Source: Sphaerisporangium aureirubrum (GTDB lineage Bacteria > Actinomycetota > Actinomycetes > Streptosporangiales > Streptosporangiaceae). From it: a stretch of 64,000 nt of DNA. Numbering within the stretch: position 1 is the stretch's first letter; each line of letters begins with the position of its first letter. The stretch lies in assembly GCF_042658925.1 (NCBI RefSeq), contig NZ_JBHSRF010000046.1:1-64000 (forward strand), in the 5' to 3' direction. The notes beneath the pieces are model-generated. The model saw nothing but the letters and a program-made list of their open reading frames with translations, had not been told where the DNA came from and did no database searches. Of the stretch, positions 16,138 to 24,336 are shown piece by piece. A program made the translations under genes and the position numbers.

Positions 16138-17310
16138 ATGCCCCAGGGACATCCCGGAACCCCCCGGCTGCTGCGCCGGCTGAACGACCGAGCGGCCCTG
16201 GAGCTGCTGCTCTCCATCGGGCCGCTCACCCGGGCCGAGCTGGGCGAGCACACCGGGCTCTCCAAGGTGACCTCCGGCCAGCTGCTGGCCCGGCTGGAGG
16301 AACGCGGGCTGGTGGCCATCTCCGGCGAACGGCCCGGCGGGCGCGGCCCCAACGCCGCGCTGTACGCGGTGGTCCCGTCCAGCGCCTACGTCGCCGGTCT
16401 CGAGGTGCTGCCCGGCAGCGTCACCGCCGGGGTGGCCGACATCACCGGCGCGGTCGTCGCGGAGCGCCGCGTGGACGTGGGCGGGTCGGTGGACCCCGTC
16501 AAGGCGGTGCACGCCGCGGTGCGACGGGTGTGCGACGAGGCCGGGATCAGCATGTCCAAGCTGCGCGCCCTGGTCATCGGGACGCGCGGCGTGGTGGACC
16601 CCCGGACCGGCGACGTGCGCTTCTCGTTCGACCTGCCCGCCTGGCACGCCGGTGTGCTCGCCGACCTGCGCGCGGCACTGGGCTCGTCCGTCATGATCGA
16701 GAACGACGTGAACCTCGCCGCCCTGGCCGAGCACTCCTCGGGCGCGGCACGCGGGGTGGACGACTTCGTGCTGGTCTGGGCCGGCGTCGGGCAGGGCCTA
16801 GGCGTGATGCTCGGCTCCCGCCTGCACCGGGGCTTCACCGGCGGCGCCGGGGAGATCGGCTGGCTCCCGGTGCCCGGCGAGCCGCTCCCGGTGGACGTCA
16901 CCGAGCCGCAGTCCGGTTCGTTCCAGCGCCTGGTGGGCCTGGCCGCGGTGATCGACCTGGCCCGCGAGCACGGCGTCCCGGTCGCGCCCACCGCCGCCGA
17001 GATCGTCCACATCGCCGTCACCGGCGATTGCGCCCCGTTCCTCGACGCCCTCGCCCTGAGACTGGCCATCGGCGTCGCCGCCGTCACCGTCGTCCTGGAT
17101 CCCCGTCTGGTCGTCCTCAGCGGCGACGTGGGCCGCGCGGGCGGCGCCGCCCTGGCCACCCGGGTCGAGGAGGCCGTGTCCCGCATCTGCCCCAGCCGCC
17201 CCCGTGTGACGGTCACCGAAGTACCCGGCGACCCCGTCCTGCACGGCGCCCTGACCGCCGCCCTCGCCCAAGCCCGGGAAGAGGTCTTCTCCAGCACCGT
17301 CGACGCCTGA
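16138..17310 (+). CDS. csnR: ROK family transcriptional regulator (CsnR-like), paralogue 2
   Basis: The 390-residue protein has an N-terminal winged helix (PLTRAELGEHTGLSKVTSGQ, about 24-65) and a ROK domain lacking the CxCGxxGCxE zinc motif and kinase motifs. It is divergent from a sugar binding protein-permease-permease-GH3 operon, the exact arrangement of csnR with csnEFGH in Streptomyces, where CsnR represses uptake and use of chitosan-derived glucosamine oligosaccharides. I name it csnR on context and motif, not on a database match. The kinase csnK that closes the Streptomyces operon is not adjacent here. Its last ~400 bp are markedly C-rich. Confidence 0.8.
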   Translation: MPQGHPGTPRLLRRLNDRAALELLLSIGPLTRAELGEHTGLSKVTSGQLLARLEERGLVAISGERPGGRGPNAALYAVVPSSAYVAGLEVLPGSVTAGVADITGAVVAERRVDVGGSVDPVKAVHAAVRRVCDEAGISMSKLRALVIGTRGVVDPRTGDVRFSFDLPAWHAGVLADLRAALGSSVMIENDVNLAALAEHSSGAARGVDDFVLVWAGVGQGLGVMLGSRLHRGFTGGAGEIGWLPVPGEPLPVDVTEPQSGSFQRLVGLAAVIDLAREHGVPVAPTAAEIVHIAVTGDCAPFLDALALRLAIGVAAVTVVLDPRLVVLSGDVGRAGGAALATRVEEAVSRICPSRPRVTVTEVPGDPVLHGALTAALAQAREEVFSSTVDA

Positions 17311-17362
17311 CATGGCCGGGCCGGCAACGTCTTTACCAGGGCTTGTGCCAGAATTGCCGGTC

Positions 17363-18016
17363 ATGCGGAATGTCGTGCTGATCTCTGACCCGCGCGTGAC
17401 CTCGATCCCCGTCGAGGAATGCGGCGAGCCACTGGCCGACGTGCGGGGCGTCCTCGCGGTGGACGGGCGGCTCGCCGACCCGCCAGGTGCCTACGCCCAT
17501 CTGCGCGCGGGACTGCTCGCCCGCCTCGGTGAGGCACAGCTCGCCCTTCCGTACGGCTACCGCCTCCGCGTCGTCGAGGGCTACCGCCCGCCGGAGCTCC
17601 AGCTGAAGTACTTCGAGGAGTACAAGGACGAGCTCCGCCGCCTCCACCCCGGCATGTCGCCCGGGGACCTCCACACCGCCGCCAGCCGCTACGTCTCCCC
17701 GATCGAAGTGGCCCCCCACACCGCCGGCGCCGCCGTGGACCTCACCCTCACCACCGATGACGGCACCGAGCTGGACATGGGCACCGAGGTCAACGCCACC
17801 CCCGAACAGAGCGACGGCGCCTGCTACACCGCCGCCACGAACATCACCCCCGCCGCCCGCGAACACCGCAAGATCCTCACCGCCGCCCTCGAATCGGCCG
17901 GCCTGGTCAACTACCCCACCGAGTGGTGGCACTGGTCCCACGGCGACCGCTACTGGGCCATGACCACCAACACCCCCACCGCCATCTACGGCCCGCTCCC
18001 ATTCCAAACCGTCTGA
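17363..18016 (+). CDS. M15 family D-alanyl-D-alanine dipeptidase (VanX-like)
   Basis: The 217-residue protein has the VanX/DdpX zinc motifs: PHTAGAAVDL (His and Asp ligands) and TEWWHWSHGD (catalytic Glu and His ligand), with the substrate arginine in VVEGYRPPE. It lacks a signal peptide, so it should hydrolyse D-Ala-D-Ala inside the cell, in peptidoglycan turnover; a role in vancomycin resistance would need vanH and vanA, which are not here. ATG 17363 is preferred over the frame start at 17312 because the conserved fold begins there. It converges on lhr across a tandem repeat tract. Confidence 0.85.
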   Translation: MRNVVLISDPRVTSIPVEECGEPLADVRGVLAVDGRLADPPGAYAHLRAGLLARLGEAQLALPYGYRLRVVEGYRPPELQLKYFEEYKDELRRLHPGMSPGDLHTAASRYVSPIEVAPHTAGAAVDLTLTTDDGTELDMGTEVNATPEQSDGACYTAATNITPAAREHRKILTAALESAGLVNYPTEWWHWSHGDRYWAMTTNTPTAIYGPLPFQTV

Positions 18017-18037
18017 TCCCACTGGCCCCCACCCCCG

Positions 18038-18385
18038 CCCGTGGCGCGACCGAAGACACCCGGACCCACCGGCCCGTGGTGCGGCCGGAGGCACCCAGAC
18101 GCCACCGGCCCGTGATGCGGCCGGAGGCACCCAGACGCCACCGGCCCGTGATGCGGCCGGAGGCACCCAGACCCCACTGACCCGTGGTGCGGGCGGAGGC
18201 ACCCAGACGCCAGCGGCCCGTGGTGCGGGCGGAGGCACCCAGACGCCAGCGGCCCGTGGTGCGGCCGGAGGCACCCAGACGCCAGCGGCCCGTGGTGCGG
18301 CCGGAGGCACCCAGACCCCACTGACCCGTGGTGCGGGCGGAGGCACTCGGACCCACTGGCCCGTGGCGTGGGTGGAGCGGCACTC
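18038..18385. repeat. 36-bp tandem repeat tract between convergent genes
   Basis: About nine and a half head-to-tail copies of a 35-36-bp unit beginning CCCGTGGTGCGGCCGGAGGC and ending ACCCAGACGCCAGCGG fill the gap between the VanX-like gene and lhr. Inner copies differ at only a few positions (GGCC/GGGC, CCAGCGG/CCACTGA); the outer ones are more diverged. The variants alternate in blocks, suggesting duplication of multi-unit segments. There are no spacers, so it is not CRISPR. Because 36 is a multiple of three, all frames stay open, but I see no reason to call a protein. Confidence 0.9.
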
Positions 18386-18392
18386 TCTTCGT

Positions 18393-21300
18393 TCAGGCGC
18401 GCAGTCGTAGGCCGCGGGGAGTGGGGTGGAAGCCTGCGGATTCCAGTGCGGCGGCCAGGGGAGACGTGGTGATCGATTCGCCGTCGGCCTTCTCGACGGT
18501 CAGTTTGCCGAGGGCTCCGTCGCGGACGGACAGGGCCAGGGCGTCCACGGCGGGCTGAAGGCGGTGGTCGTCGGCGAAGGACAGAAGGGTGCGGCCACCG
18601 CGCTCGACGTAAAGGATCAGACGGCCGTCGACGAGGATGACCAGGGCGCCGGCTTTCCGGCCCGGCTTGTGGGTCACCTCCCCGGGATGGGCGGGCCACG
18701 GCAACGCGGCGCCGTACGGGTTGGCGGGATCGGCGGCGGCCAGGACCACCGCGCGGCGTTCGGGGGTGTCGGGACGGGAGGCGACCCCGAAGGAGCCCGT
18801 GTCCCTTCCGGTCGGGAAGGCACGTCCACCCGCCTCGAAGGAGGCCGCACGTCCGTCGGGCCCGAAGGACGGCAGGTGCCCACCGGCCGTTGGCCCGGAC
18901 GGAAGCCCGCCGGCACTGGGAGCCTGCGGGAGGCCGCCGGTTTCGGGGGAGGGCAGGGTGGCGGCGATGGCGCGCATGCGGTCGACGGCGCCGGACAGGG
19001 CGAACTGGGCGCCGCCCAGGCCCTCCACGAAGTAGCCGCGGCGGCAGCGGCCGGACTCCTCGAAGGCGCGCAGCACCGGGTAGACGGTGCCGAAGCCGCC
19101 GGCGAGACGCTCGGCGCCCATGGCGCCCCTGGTCAGCACGCCGTGCCGCTCCAGCAGGACCTCGGCCTGCGCGTGGGCGCGCTGGGTGACGTCGGAGGAC
19201 GAGCCGGGCAGCAGCCACCAGCGGCCGCTGACGGTGGGCGGGCCGGCGCGGGTGGGCAGCACGGCCCGGCGGCGGCGGGACGACGGGGGGCGGTGCGCCG
19301 GACGGCCGGAGCCGAGCACCGAGCGCAGGGGAGCCAGGGTGTCCCCGGACACCCGGCCCGACCACACCAGGTCCCACAGCGCGGTGACCAGCGCCCCGTC
19401 GTCCTGGGAACCGGTCCGCGCCGACAGGTCGCGGAAGAACAGGGCGCCGCCGCCACCGAGCGCCGTCAGGACCTCCTCGTGCAGCGGCGTCATGGTGATC
19501 TCGGCGGCCGGGGGCAGCAGCAGCGGCGCGGTGTCGGCGAAGTACAGCGCCACCCAGCCGTCCCCGCCGGGCAGCGACCCCTGACCGGCCCAGACGACCT
19601 CCCCCGAGGCGGTCAGCTCGTCCAGCAGCGCGGGCTCGTACCCCGGCACCCGGCCGGGCAGCACCAGCGTCTCCAGCGCGGACGCCGGGACCGCCGCGCC
19701 CTGCAACTGCTCGATGGCGTGCACCAGCGCGTCCATGCCCCGGGCGGACCGCCCGCCGGTGATGCCGTGCCAGGCCGGCGCGAACGCCCCGAGGGCCTCG
19801 GGCGGCACCGGCTCGACCTCCTTGCGCAGCCGCGCCAGGGACCGGCGGCGCAGCGACCGCAGCACCCCGGCGTCGCACCACTCCTCGCCCCGGCCGCCCG
19901 GCCGGAACTCCCCGGAGACCACCCGCCCGGCGGACGCCAGCCGCCGCAGCCCGTCGGTCACCACCGCGACCCCCAGCCCGAACCGGGCGGCGGCCGTGGC
20001 GGCGGCGAACGGCCCCCGGGTACGGGCGTGCCGGGCCAGCAGGTCGCCGAGCGGGTCGGCGACCGGTTCGAGGAAGGCGTGCGGGATCCCCATGGGCAGG
20101 GGGACGCCGAGCGCGTCCCGCAGCCGGGCGGCGTCCTCGACCGCCGCCCACTGCTCCACCCCGGCCATCCGGATCCGGATGGCCCGCCGCGCCGCCTCCA
20201 GGTCGGACAGCCACCCGGGGGCGCCGTCCCGCACCGCGACGTCCTCCGCATGGAGCGGGCCGTGCGTGCGCAGGAGATCGGCGAGGTCCTCGGCGTCGCG
20301 CAGCGGCCGGGTCAGGCGCGCCAGCTCGCGCTCGGTGTCGGCCACCACGTCGGGGTCCAGCAGCTCGCGCATGTCGGCCTGGCCGAGCAGCTCGGCCAGC
20401 AGGTGGGTGTCCAGCGCCAGCGCCTGCGCGCGCCGCTCCGCCAGCGGCGCGTCCCCCTCGTACATGAACGCACCGATGTAGGAGAACAACAGCGACGCCG
20501 CGAACGGCGACGCCTGCCCGGTCTCCACCTCGACCACCCGGACCCGGCGCGCGGCGATGTCGCGCATCAGCGACACCAGGCCGGGCACGTCGAACACGTC
20601 CTGCAGGCACTCGCGCATCGTCTCCAGCACGATGGGGAACGAGCCGAACCTGCTCGCGACCTTCATCAGGTCGGCGGCGCGCTGCCGCTGCTGCCACAGC
20701 GGGGAGCGCCTGCCCGGGTTGCGCCGCGGCAGCAGCAGCGCCCGGCCCGCGCACTCGCGGAACCGCGACGCGAACAGCGCCGACCCGCCGAGCTCCTCGG
20801 TGATGATCTGCTCGAGCTCGTCGGCGTCGAACACCGCTAGGTCGGTGGGCGCGCCCTCCAGCGTGTCGGGGATGCGCAGCACGATGCCGTCGTCGGAGTG
20901 AAGGGCCTGCACGTCCACGCCGTACCGCTCGCGCAGCCGCCGCCCGACGGCCAGCGCCCACGGCGCGTGCACCCGCGCGCCGTACGGCGTGTGGATCACC
21001 ACCCGCCAGTCGCCGAGCTCGTCGTGGAACCGCTCGACCACCACGGTGCGGTCGTCGGGCACGTACCCGGTCGCCTCGCGCTGCTCGGCGAGGTACGCCA
21101 GAAGGTTGGCGGCGGCGAACTCGTCCAGCCCGGCCTCGGTGAGCCGGGCGGCGTCCCCGCCGGACATGTCGCGCAGGAAGGCGCCGAGGGCCCGGCCGAG
21201 CTCCGCCGGTCGGCCGGCGGTGTCGCCGTGCCAGAACGGCAGCTTGCCCGGGATGCCGGGGGCGGGGGAGACCAGCACCCGGTCGGCGGTGATGTCCTCG

Positions 21301-23189
21301 ATGCGCCAGGAGGTGGCGCCGAGCACGAAGACGTCGCCCACCCGGGACTCGTACACCATCTCCTCGTCGAGCTCGCCGACACGGCGACCGCCGCGCCGGG
21401 TGTCGCCGCCCACCAGGAAGACGCCGAACATGCCGCGGTCGGGGATGGTGCCCGCGTTGGTCACCGCCAGCCGCTGGGCGCCGGGGCGGCCGGTGACCCG
21501 GCCGGTCACCCGGTCCCACACCACCCGGGGGCGCAGCTCGGCGAACTCGTCACTGGGGTAGCGCCCGGCCAGCATGTCGAGCGTGGCCTCCAGGGCGCTG
21601 CGCGGCAGGGTGGCGTACGGCGCGGCGCGGTGGATCAGGGTCTCCAGCTCGTCCACTGTCCACTCGTCCAGCGCGCACATCGCCACGATCTGCTGGGCCA
21701 GCACGTCGAGCGGGTTGCGGGGGTAGCGGGTCTCCTCGATCTGCCCGGACTTCATGCGCTCGGATACGACGGCGGTCTGGATGAGGTCGCCCCGGTATTT
21801 GGGGAAGATCACGCCCTTGGAGACCGCGCCGACCTGATGGCCCGCCCGGCCGATGCGCTGGAGCCCGCTGGCGACGCTCGGCGGCGCCTCCACACAGGCC
21901 ACGAGGTCGACCGCGCCCATGTCGATGCCGAGCTCGAGGCTGGACGTCGCCACCACGGCGGGCAGTTGTCCCGACTTGAGCGCCTCTTCGATCTTCGCCC
22001 GCTGCTCCTTGGACACCGAGCCGTGGTGCGCCCGGACGATCTCGGGCACGACCCCCTTGGTCGCCCCCGCCTGCGCCATGATCTCCGCGGGGGCCTGCCG
22101 CGCGCCCGGCCCGGGACCGTCCTCGCCGGTGGCGTGGCCCTCGGCGGACCGCTCGTAGGCCAGTTCGTTGAGGCGGGAGCACAGGCGCTCGGCCAGGCGG
22201 CGGGAGTTGGCGAAGACGATGGTCGAGCGGTGGGAGCCGATCAGGGCGAGGAGGTGCTCCTCGACGTGCGGCCAGATCGACCGGCGCGGCGGTTCCTGCA
22301 TCGCCCACGGGTCCGCGTCGCCGTCCGCCTCGGGGCCGGTGCCGCCGGGGGAGTGGGGGCCGGGGAGGGCCCGGGGGGAGTCCAGCTCGGTCATGTCCTC
22401 GACCGGGACGATCACCTGGACCTCGATGACCTTGTCGGACGGCGGCTGCACCACGGTCGTCGGGCGGGAGCCGCCGAGGAACGCCGCGATCTCGCTCACC
22501 GGGCGGACCGTGGCCGACAGGCCGATGCGCTGGGCCGGCTGCGGGAGCAGCGCGTCCAGCCGTTCAAGGGTCAGCGCCAGGTGGGCGCCGCGCTTGGTGC
22601 CCGCGACCGCGTGGACCTCGTCGACGATGACGGTCTCGACCTCGCGCAGGGCGTCGCGCGCCTTGCTGGTCAGCAGGAGGTACAGCGACTCCGGGGTCGT
22701 GATCAGGATGTCGGCCGGGTGGGCGGCGAACCGGCGGCGGTCCTCGGCGGCGGTGTCACCCGAGCGGATCGCCACCGAGATGTCCGGGACGGGCAGCCCC
22801 ATGGCCCGTGCCACCTGCCCGATCCCCGCCAGGGGCGCCCGGAGGTTGCGCTCGACGTCGACCGCCAGCGCCTTCAGCGGCGACACGTACACCACCCGGC
22901 ACCGCCGCGGCCCCGCGCCGTCCTTTTCCTTCTTGGCGCTCTTCCCGGCCTTCGGCCCGGGGCCCGCCGGCTGCGTGCCCTCGGCCATGCGGGCGGCGGC
23001 CAGGCGGTCGAGGGACCACAGGAACGCGGCGAGGGTCTTGCCCGAGCCGGTGGGGGCCACCACCAGGGTGTTGTCGCCCCGGGCGATGGACCGCCAGGCG
23101 CCCTCCTGCGCCGCCGTGGGCGCCGCGAAGGCCCCGGTGAACCATCGCCTGGTCACCGGTGTGAAATGGTCGAACACCGAAACGGTCAC
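18393..23189 (-). CDS. lhr: Large ATP-dependent helicase Lhr
   Basis: This superfamily-2 helicase of about 1,598 residues has the N-terminal RecA-like pair (Walker A APTGSGKT near residue 48, DEVH box, SATVRP motif III, second domain with SNSRRLAERL-type and QRIGRAGHQ motifs), a winged helix, and the long C-terminal domain seen in bacterial Lhr. Lhr unwinds DNA and DNA:RNA hybrids and acts in DNA repair. The start is taken as the GTG at 23189, where homology begins (VTVSVFDHFTPVTRRWFTGA); an open frame extends 101 residues upstream without family resemblance. A Gly/Pro-rich insertion of about 65 residues (near 18760-18960) interrupts the C-terminal part. It is divergent from a VOC gene. Confidence 0.93.
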   Translation of the reverse strand: MTVSVFDHFTPVTRRWFTGAFAAPTAAQEGAWRSIARGDNTLVVAPTGSGKTLAAFLWSLDRLAAARMAEGTQPAGPGPKAGKSAKKEKDGAGPRRCRVVYVSPLKALAVDVERNLRAPLAGIGQVARAMGLPVPDISVAIRSGDTAAEDRRRFAAHPADILITTPESLYLLLTSKARDALREVETVIVDEVHAVAGTKRGAHLALTLERLDALLPQPAQRIGLSATVRPVSEIAAFLGGSRPTTVVQPPSDKVIEVQVIVPVEDMTELDSPRALPGPHSPGGTGPEADGDADPWAMQEPPRRSIWPHVEEHLLALIGSHRSTIVFANSRRLAERLCSRLNELAYERSAEGHATGEDGPGPGARQAPAEIMAQAGATKGVVPEIVRAHHGSVSKEQRAKIEEALKSGQLPAVVATSSLELGIDMGAVDLVACVEAPPSVASGLQRIGRAGHQVGAVSKGVIFPKYRGDLIQTAVVSERMKSGQIEETRYPRNPLDVLAQQIVAMCALDEWTVDELETLIHRAAPYATLPRSALEATLDMLAGRYPSDEFAELRPRVVWDRVTGRVTGRPGAQRLAVTNAGTIPDRGMFGVFLVGGDTRRGGRRVGELDEEMVYESRVGDVFVLGATSWRIEDITADRVLVSPAPGIPGKLPFWHGDTAGRPAELGRALGAFLRDMSGGDAARLTEAGLDEFAAANLLAYLAEQREATGYVPDDRTVVVERFHDELGDWRVVIHTPYGARVHAPWALAVGRRLRERYGVDVQALHSDDGIVLRIPDTLEGAPTDLAVFDADELEQIITEELGGSALFASRFRECAGRALLLPRRNPGRRSPLWQQRQRAADLMKVASRFGSFPIVLETMRECLQDVFDVPGLVSLMRDIAARRVRVVEVETGQASPFAASLLFSYIGAFMYEGDAPLAERRAQALALDTHLLAELLGQADMRELLDPDVVADTERELARLTRPLRDAEDLADLLRTHGPLHAEDVAVRDGAPGWLSDLEAARRAIRIRMAGVEQWAAVEDAARLRDALGVPLPMGIPHAFLEPVADPLGDLLARHARTRGPFAAATAAARFGLGVAVVTDGLRRLASAGRVVSGEFRPGGRGEEWCDAGVLRSLRRRSLARLRKEVEPVPPEALGAFAPAWHGITGGRSARGMDALVHAIEQLQGAAVPASALETLVLPGRVPGYEPALLDELTASGEVVWAGQGSLPGGDGWVALYFADTAPLLLPPAAEITMTPLHEEVLTALGGGGALFFRDLSARTGSQDDGALVTALWDLVWSGRVSGDTLAPLRSVLGSGRPAHRPPSSRRRRAVLPTRAGPPTVSGRWWLLPGSSSDVTQRAHAQAEVLLERHGVLTRGAMGAERLAGGFGTVYPVLRAFEESGRCRRGYFVEGLGGAQFALSGAVDRMRAIAATLPSPETGGLPQAPSAGGLPSGPTAGGHLPSFGPDGRAASFEAGGRAFPTGRDTGSFGVASRPDTPERRAVVLAAADPANPYGAALPWPAHPGEVTHKPGRKAGALVILVDGRLILYVERGGRTLLSFADDHRLQPAVDALALSVRDGALGKLTVEKADGESITTSPLAAALESAGFHPTPRGLRLRA

Positions 23190-23383
23190 CGTCTCATCAT
23201 GCAACCCGCCACCGACAGAAACCGGCGCTCCCGTCCCGGACGGACCGATCCGCCGCTCAGGGACCTCGCCGCCCACCACGGGCGAGTCCGGCCGTCGTCC
23301 TGCCGGAACCTTTCGGCGCGGGGGCGCCGATGTGGCCGCCGGCGGGCTTGACACCGAGGACCCGGGGGACGTCACCTGAGAGC

Positions 23384-23872
23384 ATGGACATCGACTACGC
23401 GGCGATCGATGCGGCCCGGGAGCGCATCCGGGACCAGCACCTCCACGCCCGGCGCCCGGAAAGCAGCGCCCGCGGGCTGCACCACTTCGCACTGATCTGC
23501 TCCGACGTCGAGCAGACCATCGAGTTCTACCAGGATCTGCTGGAGTTCCCGCTCACCGAGATCTTCGAGAACCGCGACTACAAGGGTTCCAACCATTTCT
23601 TCTTCGACATCGGCAACGGCAACCTGCTGGCGTTCTTCGACCTGCCGGGGCTGGACCTGTCGGAGTACCAGGAGGTCCTCGGCGGCCTGCACCACATCGC
23701 GATCTCGGTCGAGCGCGCCAAGTGGGAGAAGCTGCGCGGCAAGCTCGACGACGCGGGCATCCCGTACCAACTCGAGAGCGACGCCTCGATCTACTTCCGC
23801 GACCCGGACGGCGCCCGGCTGGAGCTGCTCGCCGACCCGCTCGGGGAGATGTACGGCAACAAGGTCATGTGA
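23384..23872 (+). CDS. VOC (glyoxalase/bleomycin resistance) superfamily protein
   Basis: The 162-residue protein is one full VOC metalloenzyme domain of two beta-alpha-beta3 modules: GLHHFALICSDVEQTIEFYQ opens the first, GGLHHIAISVER the second, and the terminal module ends in DPDGARLELL with the metal-ligand glutamate. His and Glu ligands are present, so it is probably a metal-dependent lyase, isomerase or dioxygenase of unknown substrate. The ATG at 23384 follows a consensus -35 TTGACA (23348-23353), but no good -10 or ribosome site is visible. It lies divergent from lhr. Confidence 0.8.
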   Translation: MDIDYAAIDAARERIRDQHLHARRPESSARGLHHFALICSDVEQTIEFYQDLLEFPLTEIFENRDYKGSNHFFFDIGNGNLLAFFDLPGLDLSEYQEVLGGLHHIAISVERAKWEKLRGKLDDAGIPYQLESDASIYFRDPDGARLELLADPLGEMYGNKVM

Positions 23873-23935
23873 GCGGGCGCCCCACGCGGTGCGGCCGGGG
23901 TCCGGTCAGCCGGGGACCGCGACCATACTGGTGGG

Positions 23936-24130
23936 ATGCGCCTCACTGAATTCTGGAACCGGATGAACCACCACTTCGGTGAGCGGTACGCCGAGTCCTG
24001 GGCGCGCGACTACGTCATCGCCCAGCTCGGCGGCCGTACCGTGACGCAGGCCTTCGCCGAGGGGGAGTCGGCCAAGAACATCTGGCGCGCGGTGTGCGAC
24101 GTGGTCGACGTCGACCCGCGGCTGCGCTGA
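23936..24130 (+). CDS. DUF3046 domain-containing small protein
   Basis: The 64-residue protein (MRLTEFWNRMNHHFGERYAE at the start, then SWARDYVIAQLGGRTV) matches DUF3046, a short actinobacterial family almost always encoded just upstream of recA. No function is established. It has no Shine-Dalgarno; CATACT, a -10-like hexamer, ends six bases before the ATG, so it may be translated from a leaderless transcript. It lies about 80 bp before the recA regulatory region. Confidence 0.85.
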   Translation: MRLTEFWNRMNHHFGERYAESWARDYVIAQLGGRTVTQAFAEGESAKNIWRAVCDVVDVDPRLR

Positions 24131-24210
24131 GCCCGCGCCCCCGGCCCGTCTCGGGCACGGTGGAGACGGCCCCGTCCGCGTCCGGCGAGCCGCCGGGAGT
24201 TCCCCCACGA

Positions 24211-24232
24211 TCGAACAATAGTTCGCTATATT
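24211..24232 (+). promoter_or_regulatory. LexA/SOS box with adjacent -10 upstream of recA
   Basis: TCGAACAATAGTTCGC contains the actinobacterial/Gram-positive SOS core CGAAC-N4-GTTCG without mismatch (24212-24225). TATATT immediately downstream (24227-24232) is a good -10, so LexA bound here would block that promoter. It lies 111 bp before the recA start. Confidence 0.85.
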
Positions 24233-24270
24233 GAGAGCTGCCGACGCCCCGGTGCCGCGGGTTCCGGAAA

Positions 24271-24293
24271 TTGTCGGTGCCACCCCGTAGCTT
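24271..24293 (+). promoter_or_regulatory. RecA-NDp type, PafBC-dependent DNA damage promoter of recA
   Basis: TTGTCGGTG, eight bases, then TAGCTT matches exactly the RecA-NDp consensus TTGTCRGTG-N8-TAGNNT known from mycobacterial recA and other LexA-independent DNA damage genes, which the PafBC regulator activates. Transcription from it would start about 36-38 bases before the recA ATG. Together with the SOS box this gives recA two damage-responsive inputs. Confidence 0.85.
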
Positions 24294-24336
24294 CCCAGGC
24301 GACGGAACGACTTCGACACCCTCCAGGGGGCATCCC

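Noticed and set aside
17363..18016. Vancomycin resistance cluster
   Set aside because: Only a VanX-like dipeptidase is present; no vanH, vanA, vanR or vanS nearby.
18038..18385. Possible CRISPR array
   Set aside because: Units are contiguous 35-36-bp tandem repeats with no unique spacers, and there are no cas genes in the window.
17986..21519. Very long minus-strand open frames (1177 codons) overlapping lhr
   Set aside because: Arg/Gly/Pro-rich shadow of lhr in another frame, kept open by high GC and by the 36-bp repeat; no family motif.
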